64,000 nucleotides of DNA from Clostridium felsineum DSM 794 (GTDB taxonomy: Bacteria > Bacillota > Clostridia > Clostridiales > Clostridiaceae): the NCBI RefSeq assembly GCF_002006355.2, contig NZ_CP096980.1, positions 2,294,001 to 2,358,000 on the forward strand, given 5' to 3'. Position 1 is the stretch's first letter. Each line of letters opens with the position of its first letter. Positions 9,054 to 18,000 of the stretch are shown piece after piece. The position numbers and the translations under genes were made by a program. Below the pieces are notes generated by a model that worked only from the letters and a program-made list of their open reading frames with translations, ran no database searches and had not been told where the DNA came from.

Positions 9054-10367
9054 ATGAAAAATAAAATTATTAAAATCGAGCCTCAAAGTATAGCCGAAGA
9101 AATGGATATTGAGGTTGGTGATAGTCTTTTAAGTATAAATGATAAAGAGGTTAAGGATATAATAGACTATAGATTCTTAATGGCGGACGATTATGTCGTT
9201 GTGAAAATACAAAAGCAAAACGGTGAAGTATGGGAGCTTGAAATAGAAAAAGAATACGATGAAAAGCTGGGAGTAGAATTTGAAAGTGGAATTTTAGATT
9301 CAGCTAAAAGTTGTAGTAATAAGTGTATATTTTGTTTCATAGATCAACTTCCTAAAGGAATGAGAGAAACACTTTATTTCAAGGATGATGACTCAAGACT
9401 TTCCTTCCTTCAAGGTAATTTTGTAACACTTACAAATATGAGTGATGACGACATAGATAGAATAATAAAATATAGAATAAGTCCAATTAACGTATCTGTT
9501 CAAACTACGGATCTTGAGCTAAGAAAAAAGATGTTAAACAATAGATTTGCAGGAAACCTAATTGAGAGAATGAAAAAGCTTTCTGAGGCAGGTATAATAA
9601 TGAATTGTCAAGTAGTATTATGCCCGGGTATAAATAATGAAAAAGTCTTTTCAAAAACAGTAGAGGATCTATATGAGTTTTATCCATATGTTAAAAACAT
9701 AGCAGGTGTTCCTGTTGGAATAACTTCTTTTAGAGAAGGTCTTTTTGAAATGAAAGCCTATGATGCTGAAAGTGCAAAGATAGAAATTGAAAATATTAAA
9801 CCTCTTCAAGATAAGTTTATAAAAGAAATAGGTGCACCTTTTGTAAGGCTTTCTGATGAATTTTATGTATTGTCAGGTATACCAATCCCCAAGACAGAAT
9901 TTTATGGGGAATTTGAACAATTTGAAGATGGTATAGGTATGATACGTACTTTTAGAGATAATATAGATATGTCCTTAAACAAATTAGACGAGAATATACA
10001 TAAATCCTTCACTATGGTTACAGGTGTTTTAGCATATGAGGAAATATATAAGGCAGCAAAAGTACTAATGGAAAAAAGCTCTGGGCTTAAAATAAATGTG
10101 ATTAAAGTAATAAATAAGTTCTTTGGTGAAAAAATAACTGTAGCTGGTCTTTTAACAGGTAGTGATATTTTAAAGTGTTTAAAGGAAAGTGAGTCTAGCG
10201 ATTATATAATATTGCCAGCTAATATGTTAAAAAGTGATGAAGATATATTTTTGGATGACGTTAGAGTTACTGATATTGAGCGAGAACTAAATAAAAAGGT
10301 TCTTGTGTGCGATTATTCAGGAGAGGATTTAGTAGATATAATAAACAAATATGGCAGGGAGGAATAA
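9054..10367 (+). CDS. PDZ / radical-SAM-type Fe-S protein with DUF512
   Basis: Conserved protein of 437 residues with an N-terminal PDZ-like domain (about 3-70, with IEPQSIAEEMDIEVGDSLLSI cut at its middle by the usual GD turn), then a radical-SAM-like cluster motif CSNKCIFC (CX3CX2C, about residues 86-93), and a C-terminal DUF512 domain. Homologues occur in clostridia and cyanobacteria, often just before der, as here (3 bases away). The reaction is not known; the neighbour suggests a role around ribosome or RNA maturation, which is inference only. Start ATG 9054 follows GTAGGGAG. Confidence 0.9.
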   Translation: MKNKIIKIEPQSIAEEMDIEVGDSLLSINDKEVKDIIDYRFLMADDYVVVKIQKQNGEVWELEIEKEYDEKLGVEFESGILDSAKSCSNKCIFCFIDQLPKGMRETLYFKDDDSRLSFLQGNFVTLTNMSDDDIDRIIKYRISPINVSVQTTDLELRKKMLNNRFAGNLIERMKKLSEAGIIMNCQVVLCPGINNEKVFSKTVEDLYEFYPYVKNIAGVPVGITSFREGLFEMKAYDAESAKIEIENIKPLQDKFIKEIGAPFVRLSDEFYVLSGIPIPKTEFYGEFEQFEDGIGMIRTFRDNIDMSLNKLDENIHKSFTMVTGVLAYEEIYKAAKVLMEKSSGLKINVIKVINKFFGEKITVAGLLTGSDILKCLKESESSDYIILPANMLKSDEDIFLDDVRVTDIERELNKKVLVCDYSGEDLVDIINKYGREE

Positions 10368-10370
10368 AAA

Positions 10371-11687
10371 ATGTCTAAACCAATAGTTTCGATAGTTGGA
10401 AGACCTAATGTAGGAAAATCAACTTTATTTAATAAGCTTGCTGGAAGAAGGGTCTCAATTGTTGAGGATACTCCAGGAGTTACAAGAGATAGAATATATG
10501 CCGAATCCGAGTGGGTAGGAAAGAAATTTACTATAATAGATACAGGTGGAATTGAACCTGAAAACAACGATATAATACTTACACAAATGAGAAGACAGGC
10601 GCAAATAGCAATTGAAATGTCAGATGTTATTGTCTTTATGGTGGATGGTAAGCAGGGTCTTACAGATACCGATAACGAAGTTGCTGTTATGCTTAGAAGA
10701 AGTAAGAAGCCAATAGTTTTAGTTGTAAATAAAATCGATAAAAATGTTGAAGAAAATAATATATATGAATTCTACAACCTTGGAATAGGTGATCCTGTTT
10801 CAATATCATCATCTCAAGGACTTGGAATAGGCGATATGTTAGACGAAGTTGTAGAAAGATTTAAGGCCTCTGAAGAAGATGAAGAGGAAGAAGAATATAT
10901 AAAAGTTGCCTTTGTTGGAAAGCCTAACGTAGGAAAATCATCTCTTACTAACAGAATTCTAGGAGAGGAAAGAGTTATAGTAAGTGACATACCTGGAACT
11001 ACTAGAGATGCTATTGACAGCTTTTTGGAAACAGAATTTGGAAAATTAATTCTTATAGATACAGCTGGACTTAGAAGAAAAAGTAGGATAAAAGAAGAAA
11101 TAGAAAGATACAGTGCTGTAAGAACTATGGCAGCTATAGAAAGATGTGACGTATGCACTCTTATACTAGATGCTACAGAGCCTATAAGTGAGCAGGATGA
11201 AAGAATAATAGGTTATGCACATGAGAATAATAAAGCAATTTTAGTTATTGTTAATAAATGGGATCTTATAGAGAAAGATGACAAAACTATGGATAACTTT
11301 AAAAAGAATTTAGAAGTTAAATTCTCCTTTATGGCATATGCTCCATTTTTGTTTATATCAGCCAAAACAGGTCAAAGAGTACATAAAGTTCTTTCAGAAA
11401 TAAAGAAATGTTATGATAACTATAATAAGAGAATTGCCACTGGAGTTTTAAATGATGTTATAAGCAATGCTGTTTTAATGAAGGAACCGCCAGTAGTTGC
11501 ATTTAAAAGACTTAAGATATTTTATGTTACACAAACAGACGTAAAACCACCTACCTTTATATTTTTTGTAAATAATCCTGAGCTTCTTCATTTTTCTTAT
11601 AGAAGATATTTAGAAAATAAATTAAGACAGAGCTTTGATTTTGAAGGTACAGGAATTAAGCTGATATTTAAGGAAAGGAAGAACTAA
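10371..11687 (+). CDS. der: Ribosome biogenesis GTPase Der (EngA)
   Basis: Double-GTPase factor needed for 50S subunit maturation. Two consecutive G domains are visible: G1 GRPNVGKST (about 10-18), G3 DTGGIE and G4 NKID in the first; G1 GKPNVGKSS (about 182-190), G3 DTAGLRRKSR and G4 NKWDL in the second. A C-terminal KH-like domain follows, ending LRQSFDFEGTGIKLIFKERKN. Length 438 fits the family. It lies 3 bases after the DUF512 gene with GGGAGGAATAAAA upstream and is followed after 1 base by gpsA, so the three are probably one operon. Confidence 0.98.
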   Translation: MSKPIVSIVGRPNVGKSTLFNKLAGRRVSIVEDTPGVTRDRIYAESEWVGKKFTIIDTGGIEPENNDIILTQMRRQAQIAIEMSDVIVFMVDGKQGLTDTDNEVAVMLRRSKKPIVLVVNKIDKNVEENNIYEFYNLGIGDPVSISSSQGLGIGDMLDEVVERFKASEEDEEEEEYIKVAFVGKPNVGKSSLTNRILGEERVIVSDIPGTTRDAIDSFLETEFGKLILIDTAGLRRKSRIKEEIERYSAVRTMAAIERCDVCTLILDATEPISEQDERIIGYAHENNKAILVIVNKWDLIEKDDKTMDNFKKNLEVKFSFMAYAPFLFISAKTGQRVHKVLSEIKKCYDNYNKRIATGVLNDVISNAVLMKEPPVVAFKRLKIFYVTQTDVKPPTFIFFVNNPELLHFSYRRYLENKLRQSFDFEGTGIKLIFKERKN

Positions 11688-11688
11688 T

Positions 11689-12687
11689 ATGAGTGATGTG
11701 ACATTCATAGGTGGGGGAAGTTTCGGAACAGCACTTGCAATAATATTAGCTAAAAAGGGCTATGATATTGTAATTTGGGATAGAAACAAAGATATACTTG
11801 ATGATATAAACACACTAAGATCAAATACAAGATATCTTCCTAACAGCATAATACCTTGTAATGTTAAAGCCTCCGGGGATATTGAAAAAGCTACTAAGGA
11901 AAGTAAATATATTGTTCTCGCAGTACCATCTTTTGCAATTAGAGATGTATGCAAAAAAATAAAGGGCTCTTTAAAAGAAAATCAAATAATTGTTACCATA
12001 GCTAAAGGCATGGAAGAAGAAAGTAAAAAAAGATTATCAGAGGTAATCAAAGAAGAACTTTATAAAAATCCTGTTGTAGTTTTATCTGGGCCCAGTCATG
12101 CAGAAGAGGTTGCAAATGATATTCCAACAACTGTAGTAGTTACATCTACAGATATGAAATATGCAGAACAGGTTCAAGATGTTTTTATGACCAACAGCTT
12201 TAGAGTATACACTAATAGTGATATTGTTGGAGTTGAAATTGGTGGAGCTGTTAAAAATATAATAGCTTTAGCATCAGGCATATGTGACGGAATTGGTTAT
12301 GGCGATAATACAAAGGCAGCACTTATGACACGTGGTATGAGCGAAATAATGCGAATAGGTATAAAGCTTGGTGGAAAACCTGAAACCTTCTTTGGACTTA
12401 CAGGAATAGGGGATCTTATAGTTACTTGCACTAGTATGCATAGTAGAAATAGAAAAGCTGGCATACTAATAGGAAGAGGTATGTCCTGTGATGAAGCATG
12501 TAAAAAAATAGGGATGGTTGTAGAAGGTGTTAAAGCATGTCATACTTTTTATGAACTTAAGAATTCTTTGGGTGTGTCTATGCCAATTACAAATTCTATA
12601 TACAAGGTTTTGTTTGAAAATGGTATACCTAAAAAAGAAGTGTCTGAACTTATGAGAAGAGATAAAAAATACGAGTACTATTTTTAA
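11689..12687 (+). CDS. gpsA: Glycerol-3-phosphate dehydrogenase [NAD(P)+]
   Basis: Reduces dihydroxyacetone phosphate to sn-glycerol 3-phosphate, the backbone of phospholipids. The N-terminal Rossmann fold has GGGSFGTA (residues 8-15). LSGPSHAEEVA and EIGGAVKNIIALASGICDG carry the catalytic Lys region, and GLTGIGDLIVTCTS is a family signature. Length 332 is typical. It starts 1 base after der, matching the conserved der-gpsA-spoIVA order of Bacillus and clostridia. Confidence 0.97.
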   Translation: MSDVTFIGGGSFGTALAIILAKKGYDIVIWDRNKDILDDINTLRSNTRYLPNSIIPCNVKASGDIEKATKESKYIVLAVPSFAIRDVCKKIKGSLKENQIIVTIAKGMEEESKKRLSEVIKEELYKNPVVVLSGPSHAEEVANDIPTTVVVTSTDMKYAEQVQDVFMTNSFRVYTNSDIVGVEIGGAVKNIIALASGICDGIGYGDNTKAALMTRGMSEIMRIGIKLGGKPETFFGLTGIGDLIVTCTSMHSRNRKAGILIGRGMSCDEACKKIGMVVEGVKACHTFYELKNSLGVSMPITNSIYKVLFENGIPKKEVSELMRRDKKYEYYF

Positions 12688-12768
12688 GAGATTTGCACAA
12701 TTAGGAATAAATAAGAGGCTGTCCTAATATATATATATTGTTAATATTAAGGTGTGGGAGGAAGCAGC

Positions 12769-14247
12769 GTGGAAAACTTTAATATATATAAGGACATTAC
12801 CGAAAGAACGGATGGGGATATCTATGTGGGGGTTGTAGGACCTGTTAGAACGGGTAAATCTACATTTATTAAAAGATTTATGGATATTATGGTAATACCC
12901 AATATAGATAATCCTCATAAGAAGGAGAGAGCAAAAGACGAACTCCCTCAAAGTTCATCCGGTAAAACAATTCATACAACGGAACCTAAGTTTGTTCCTA
13001 ATGAGGCAGTAGACATAAGTTTAAGTGAAGGTATAAATTGCAAAGTAAGGTTAGTTGACTGTGTTGGGTATATAGTGAAAAGTGCACAAGGATACGCAGA
13101 AGCTGATAAACCCAAAATGGTATCAACGCCTTGGTTTGATCATGAAATATCTTTTGAAAAGGCGGCAGAGATAGGAACTAAAAAAGTTATCGATGAACAT
13201 TCTACAATAGGCATTGTGGTAACAACGGATGGATCGATAACAGATATACCAAGAGAAGATTATATAGAAGCAGAAGAGAGAGTAGTAAAAGAACTTAAGG
13301 AAATAAAAAAACCATTTATGGTTATATTGAATTCAGCACATGCTAAAGACCCTAAAACTCTTGAACTTAGAGACGAATTAGAAAAAAAATATGATGTTTC
13401 TGTACAAGTTTTAGATGTTCAAAATATGGTTGAAGAAGATATAATAAAAGTTTTTAGCAAGGTATTAAAAGAGTTTCCTGTAAAAGAAATAAACATAGAT
13501 ATGCCAGAATGGATTGAAAAGTTAAGTACAAAACACTGGCTTAAAGACAACTTTATGAACATTATTAAAGAAATATGCATCAAGGTAAACAAAGTAAGGG
13601 ACATTTCAAAAATTATAGACTCGTATTCAGGTATGGATTATTTAGATAAAGTGGATATGACAGAAATGAATATGGGTAGTGGTGTAGGAAGGATAATTTT
13701 CACACCTAAAAAAGACATGTTCTATAAAGTTTTAAGTGAAGAATGTGAGTGTGACATAGATGGAGAAAATAAACTCTTGTCTATAATGAAAGAAATGCAT
13801 GAAGCAAAGGTTCAATACGATAGGGTGTCTGAGGCTTTAAAGGATGTAAGAGAAAAAGGTTATGGGCTTGTTGCACCACAGCTTACTGAAATGAAATTAG
13901 AAGAGCCTAAAATAGTAAAAAGCGGAGCGAGATATGAAGTTAAACTTAAGGCAAGTGCTCCAAGCTTCCATTTTATACGAGCTGATATAGAAACAGAGGT
14001 TTCGCCAATAATGGGAAGTGAAAGAGAAAGCGAAGAGCTTGTAAAATCTCTGCTTGAGCAATTTGAAAATGATCCATCTGAAATATGGGAAAGCAACATG
14101 TTTGGAAAATCATTAGAGGTACTTGTTAAAGAGGGACTCCAAAAGAAGCTTTATAAAATGCCTGATGATGTTCAAGCTAAAATACAAAAAACACTTGAGA
14201 AAATAATCAATGAAGGTAATGGCGGGTTAATCTGTATTATACTTTGA
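12769..14247 (+). CDS. spoIVA: Stage IV sporulation protein A (spore coat morphogenetic ATPase)
   Basis: Self-assembling ATPase that forms the basement layer of the spore coat on the outer forespore membrane. The P-loop GPVRTGKST is at residues 24-32, and a GTPase-like fold (LVDCVGY, VVTTDGSI) precedes a helical middle and a conserved C-terminus ending IINEGNGGLICIIL, needed for forespore targeting. With GTG 12769 the protein has 492 residues, the same as Bacillus SpoIVA as I recall it. This GTG has GGGAGGAAG at the right distance; the in-frame GTG 12754 would extend upstream of that site. SpoVM, its membrane anchor, is encoded at 31837. It should be sigma-E controlled, but I could not read a convincing promoter. 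Confidence 0.97.
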   Translation: MENFNIYKDITERTDGDIYVGVVGPVRTGKSTFIKRFMDIMVIPNIDNPHKKERAKDELPQSSSGKTIHTTEPKFVPNEAVDISLSEGINCKVRLVDCVGYIVKSAQGYAEADKPKMVSTPWFDHEISFEKAAEIGTKKVIDEHSTIGIVVTTDGSITDIPREDYIEAEERVVKELKEIKKPFMVILNSAHAKDPKTLELRDELEKKYDVSVQVLDVQNMVEEDIIKVFSKVLKEFPVKEINIDMPEWIEKLSTKHWLKDNFMNIIKEICIKVNKVRDISKIIDSYSGMDYLDKVDMTEMNMGSGVGRIIFTPKKDMFYKVLSEECECDIDGENKLLSIMKEMHEAKVQYDRVSEALKDVREKGYGLVAPQLTEMKLEEPKIVKSGARYEVKLKASAPSFHFIRADIETEVSPIMGSERESEELVKSLLEQFENDPSEIWESNMFGKSLEVLVKEGLQKKLYKMPDDVQAKIQKTLEKIINEGNGGLICIIL

Positions 14248-14262
14248 TTTTATTTAATTAAA

Positions 14263-14293
14263 AAGGGGATTTCTTTAAAAAGGGAATCCTCTT
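14263..14293 (+). terminator. Possible terminator after spoIVA
   Basis: AAGGGGATTTC (14263-14273) pairs with GGAATCCTCTT (14283-14293), 11 pairs including two G-U. The following sequence is not a strong T run. Confidence 0.45.
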
Positions 14294-14331
14294 ATACTTA
14301 TATATATACGTTGGTTAAATCTTTTTTATTG

Positions 14332-14389
14332 TGACTTTTAAAATATCACTGCTTAACATATCTTCCGATCTAGAATATTTTAAAAGTCA
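14332..14389. other. Perfect 15-bp inverted repeat between spoIVA and ansA
   Basis: TGACTTTTAAAATAT (14332-14346) and ATATTTTAAAAGTCA (14375-14389) are exact complements around a 28-base centre. No T run follows, so it is not an ordinary terminator; operator, leader structure or decay barrier are possible. Confidence 0.6.
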
Positions 14390-14448
14390 GAATATATAGA
14401 GTCACACAACTTATGTACTAAAAAACTAACATAGAAAGGGAGAAGCAT

Positions 14449-15444
14449 ATGAAAAAGGTTGCAGTAATATTCAATGGAGGCACAATATCAATGAAATTTG
14501 ATAAAAAGGTGAAGGCAGCGGTCCCTGCCCTTACAGGAGAGGAAATAATGTCTATGGTAACAGGTATAGAAAACTTTGCCGAGATTGAATCCTTTAATTT
14601 TTCTGAATTTCCAGGACCACATATGACTCCAGAAAAAATGATGGAACTATCAAAGTTTGTTAAAAATATCCTAGAAAGAGAAGATATTGTTGGAGCAGTA
14701 GTTACACATGGTACAGATTCATTAGAAGAAACTGCATATTTTCTAGATCTTACAATAAAAAGTGAAAAGCCTGTAGTTGTAACTGGTTCAATGAGAAATA
14801 GTTCTGAACTTGGTTATGATGGTCCGGCTAATCTTTCTGCTTCTATATGTACAGCCATATCTAAAGGTGCTAAAAACAAAGGAGTCTTAGTTTGCTTTAG
14901 TGACGAGCTTAATAGTGCATCAGAAGTTACAAAAGTACATTCTATGCATCTTAATGCCTTTGAAAGCCCTGATTTTGGGCCTCTTGGTATAGTGGATACT
15001 AATAAGCCTATATTTTACAGAGATACTGTATATAATGATTACATAGAGACAGATAAAGTGGAATCTAAAGTTGCATTAATAAAAGCAGCAGTGGGAATGG
15101 ATTCTGATTTTATAGATTTTGCAATTGAAAAAGGATATAAAGGAATTGTAATTGAAGCAATGGGCAGGGGTAATGTACCACCTAATATGGTAGATGGTAT
15201 TAAAAGAGCCATAGATAAAGATATACCAGTAGTTCTTGTGTCACGCTGCTATAAAGGAAGGGTTCTAGATTCCTATGGATACCATGGTGGAGGAAAAGAA
15301 CTTAGAAATATGGGAGTTATTTTTGGAGATAATCTTCCTGGACAAAAGGCAAGAATAAAGCTTATGGTTGCACTTGGAAGGACAAAGAAAATCAATGAAA
15401 TAAGAGAAATATTTGAAGAGGATTTTTATAGAATATATAAGTAA
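14449..15444 (+). CDS. ansA: L-asparaginase (type I-like)
   Basis: Hydrolyses L-asparagine to aspartate and ammonia. The first catalytic Thr is in FNGGTISMKF near the N-terminus and the second in VVTHGTDSLEETAYF (about 87-101); TGSMRNSSELGYDGPANL and EAMGRGNVPP are further family motifs. There is no signal peptide, so it should be cytoplasmic. Length 331 is normal. GAAAGGGAGAAGC precedes the ATG. It has its own leader after the spoIVA region and a hairpin separates it from the next gene. Whether it also acts on glutamine cannot be told. Confidence 0.93.
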   Translation: MKKVAVIFNGGTISMKFDKKVKAAVPALTGEEIMSMVTGIENFAEIESFNFSEFPGPHMTPEKMMELSKFVKNILEREDIVGAVVTHGTDSLEETAYFLDLTIKSEKPVVVTGSMRNSSELGYDGPANLSASICTAISKGAKNKGVLVCFSDELNSASEVTKVHSMHLNAFESPDFGPLGIVDTNKPIFYRDTVYNDYIETDKVESKVALIKAAVGMDSDFIDFAIEKGYKGIVIEAMGRGNVPPNMVDGIKRAIDKDIPVVLVSRCYKGRVLDSYGYHGGGKELRNMGVIFGDNLPGQKARIKLMVALGRTKKINEIREIFEEDFYRIYK

Positions 15445-15455
15445 CAATAATATTT

Positions 15456-15505
15456 TCCATGAATACACTATATATAGAAAAAATATATATGAGTGTATTT
15501 ATGGA
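15456..15505 (+). promoter_or_regulatory. Hairpin covering part of the aminotransferase ribosome site
   Basis: TCCATGAATACAC (15456-15468) pairs with GTGTATTTATGGA (15493-15505), and inner ATATATA/TATATAT extends it. The 3' arm ends inside the GGAGG at 15503-15507, so folding would mask part of the Shine-Dalgarno sequence of the next gene. Confidence 0.55.
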
Positions 15506-15515
15506 GGTTTTTTCA

Positions 15516-16670
15516 ATGATTAAAGTAAATAATAGACTTAAAACCATAGATGAATATCATTTTAAAAAGATAGAAGATAAGAAAAGAAAGCTCATAAAAA
15601 ATGGGATGAGGATAATAGATTTAGGTATTGGAGATCCTGATTTAGTACTTAATGAAGATATAAAAAAGGAATTGGTAAAGGCTTTAGATATTAAAGATGT
15701 TAATAAATACCCACCTTATAGTGGAATAGAAAAGCTTAAATTACAAGTTATAAAATATTATGAAGACGTTTTTAGTATAAAATTAGATTTAGATGAAGTA
15801 ATAATTACAATAGGTTCAAAGGAAGGTATAAGTAGTCTATTACCTTCTATTTCTGATATTGGTGATTATGTAATAGTTCCAAATCCAGGCTATCAGGTGT
15901 ATACTGCTGCATCAAATTTATGGGGGGCAGTACCTTATAAAATTCCACTTACAGAAAAAAACAATTATCTTCCTAAATTAAAAGAAATACCAGAGAGCGT
16001 AGCTAGAAAAAGTAAAATTTTCTTTATTAATTATCCCAATAACCCTACAGGAGCAGAGGCAGGCGAAGATTTTTATAAAGATATAATAAACTTTTGTGAA
16101 AGAAGAAATATACTTTTAGTTAATGATTCAGCCTATAACGAAATAATAAAGAAAGAATCCACACCTATTAGTTTGCTTCAAAGTGATAAAAATAAAAGCA
16201 TGATAGAAATTGGGAGTATATCAAAAACTTATAATATGACAGGTTTTAGGATAGGATATGTGGTAGGAAATAGACATGTAATAAAAGCTCTTCTAAAGGT
16301 TAAAAGTAATATAGACTCAGGACAATTTGTACCTATACAATATGCAGCAGCAAAAGCTATTAGTTTAGATAGAGATGAAATAAATAAATCACGAGAAATA
16401 TACGATAATAGAAGAAACATTGCAAAAAAAATACTAAAACAAAAAGGAATAAAGTATTTTGATGCAAATGCAACCTTTTATGTTTGGTGCAGTGTTCCAA
16501 AAGGATACTCTACAGATGAATTTTGTGATAAACTTCTTACTGATTATGGGGTTGTGGTAACACCTGGATATTGTTTTGGAAATTTAGGATATAATTTTTT
16601 TAGAATTGCCCTTACCACTAATATTGAAAATATTGAAACAGCATTGAGCAAATTTGAAGATTTTAAATGA
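15516..16670 (+). CDS. PLP-dependent aminotransferase (LL-diaminopimelate aminotransferase-like)
   Basis: Fold-type I aminotransferase of 384 residues. The PLP Lys is in SISKTYNMTGFRIGYVVGN, the Asn/Asp contacts in INYPNNPTGA and NDSAYNEI, and the phosphate-binding Ser in GSKEGIS. The start region IDLGIGDPDL and NPGYQVYTAASNLWGA resemble LL-diaminopimelate aminotransferases more than aspartate ones, but substrate cannot be decided from sequence alone. ATG 15516 was chosen because GGAGG lies 8 bases upstream; the frame opens earlier at 15459 without a site. A hairpin covers this ribosome site. Confidence 0.88.
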   Translation: MIKVNNRLKTIDEYHFKKIEDKKRKLIKNGMRIIDLGIGDPDLVLNEDIKKELVKALDIKDVNKYPPYSGIEKLKLQVIKYYEDVFSIKLDLDEVIITIGSKEGISSLLPSISDIGDYVIVPNPGYQVYTAASNLWGAVPYKIPLTEKNNYLPKLKEIPESVARKSKIFFINYPNNPTGAEAGEDFYKDIINFCERRNILLVNDSAYNEIIKKESTPISLLQSDKNKSMIEIGSISKTYNMTGFRIGYVVGNRHVIKALLKVKSNIDSGQFVPIQYAAAKAISLDRDEINKSREIYDNRRNIAKKILKQKGIKYFDANATFYVWCSVPKGYSTDEFCDKLLTDYGVVVTPGYCFGNLGYNFFRIALTTNIENIETALSKFEDFK

Positions 16671-16824
16671 AATTGCAACTTTTAAAGGAAAAAATACTAT
16701 AAAACAATAAAAAATGTGGTATAATTGAGTTTGTTATAAAAAGAACCTGTTTTTACTTGCTATATCGTGTATAATTGTTAATATAGTATTATACATGTTT
16801 TTTACTTATGGAAGGATGAGGACA

Positions 16825-17703
16825 ATGATAAGAAGCATGACGGGATTTGGTAGAGCTTCTAATGATAATGGTAAACTTGGATTTAATGTTGAAATTAAAA
16901 GTGTAAATCATAGGTATTTTGATTTAAATATAAAGTTGCCTAGAAATCTTATTTCTCTTGAACAAAAAATAAGAAAAGAAGTAGGAAATAAGATAAAAAG
17001 AGGTAAGGTAGATATATTTATAACCCAAAATATTTATGACAGTAGCTGTTCAAATGTAAGTTTTAATAAATCTCTTGCTAACAGTTACTTTAAATGTTTA
17101 AAACAGATAAAAGAAGAGTTTAATGTGTTAGATGATATATCTGTCTCACTTATATCAAAGTTTCCTGATGTAATTAACATAGCTCAAGATGAGGAAAATT
17201 TAGATGAAATTTCTGAAATACTTCTAACTCCTCTTAATGAAGCTCTTGAAAAAATGTTAGTTATGAGAGAAAAAGAAGGAATGAAACTTAAAGAGGATAT
17301 AGAGCGTAAGTGTTCTAATATTGAAGAATTGGTTTCAAAGGTAGAGGCTAGGGCTCCTTATACAGTAGAAAATTATAAAAGCAGGCTTGAGGAAAGAGTA
17401 AAAGATTTACTCACTGATAATCAAGTAGATGAAGCTAGACTTGCAATGGAGGTGACAATTTTTGCAGATAAATCCTGCATAGACGAAGAGATAGTAAGAC
17501 TTAAAAGTCACATGGTACAGTTTAAAAGTACGCTTTTAAAAGATGAACCAGTCGGAAGGAAGTTAGACTTCATAGTTCAAGAAATGAATAGGGAAGCTAA
17601 TACGATAAATTCAAAATCAAACGATATCGATATAGTTCACTGTGTTCTTGATATAAAAAACGAAATAGAAAAAATAAGAGAACAAATTCAAAATATAGAG
17701 TAA
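16825..17703 (+). CDS. yicC: YicC-family stress protein / endoribonuclease-like
   Basis: Conserved bacterial protein of 293 residues starting MIRSMTGFGRA, the hallmark of YicC. An N-terminal YicC domain (about 1-155, with EIKSVNHRYFDLNIKLPR) is followed by a C-terminal DUF1732 domain ending with GRKLDFIVQEMNREANT(I)NSKS. E. coli YicC affects RNA turnover; the role in clostridia is not known. ATG 16825 has GAAGGA 8 bases upstream; the frame opens at 16795 but that would add an unconserved tail. It leads the yicC-remA-gmk-rpoZ-coaBC run. Confidence 0.94.
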   Translation: MIRSMTGFGRASNDNGKLGFNVEIKSVNHRYFDLNIKLPRNLISLEQKIRKEVGNKIKRGKVDIFITQNIYDSSCSNVSFNKSLANSYFKCLKQIKEEFNVLDDISVSLISKFPDVINIAQDEENLDEISEILLTPLNEALEKMLVMREKEGMKLKEDIERKCSNIEELVSKVEARAPYTVENYKSRLEERVKDLLTDNQVDEARLAMEVTIFADKSCIDEEIVRLKSHMVQFKSTLLKDEPVGRKLDFIVQEMNREANTINSKSNDIDIVHCVLDIKNEIEKIREQIQNIE

Positions 17704-17721
17704 TTTTAGGAGGAAAAAATT

Positions 17722-18000
17722 ATGGATATAAAATTAATAAACATAGGTTTTGGAAATATAGTTTCAGCAAATAGGTTAGTTGCAATAGTTAGTCCAGAAT
17801 CAGCACCGATAAAGAGAATAATACAAGAAGCAAGAGATAGAGGAATGTTAATTGATGCTACTTATGGAAGAAGAACAAGAGCTGTAATAATAACAGACAG
17901 TGATCATGTAATATTATCAGCAGTTCAACCTGAAACTGTAGCACATAGACTATCAACAAAAGATGATGGAAGTAACACAGTAGAAGAGGTAGAAGAATAA
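17722..18000 (+). CDS. remA: RemA/YlzA family DNA-binding regulator (DUF370)
   Basis: Small protein of 92 residues matching the RemA/YlzA family: INIGFGNIVSANRLVAIVSP, then SAPIKRII, DATYGRRTRAVIITDSDHVILSAV (split here around GRRTRA) and QPETVAHRL. In Bacillus RemA is an oligomeric DNA-binding activator of matrix and osmoprotection genes; its targets here are unknown. Its place between yicC and gmk is conserved in Firmicutes. TAGGAGGAAAA precedes the ATG. Its stop overlaps the gmk start (TAATG). Confidence 0.95.
   Translation: MDIKLINIGFGNIVSANRLVAIVSPESAPIKRIIQEARDRGMLIDATYGRRTRAVIITDSDHVILSAVQPETVAHRLSTKDDGSNTVEEVEE

Noticed and set aside
12754..12768. Upstream GTG start for spoIVA
   Set aside because: The ribosome site GGGAGGAAG lies between it and GTG 12769, and the latter gives the conserved N-terminus.
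16680..16824. yicC promoter
   Set aside because: Several TATAAT-like boxes occur in this AT-rich stretch but none has a convincing -35 at 16-18 bases, so no site is called.
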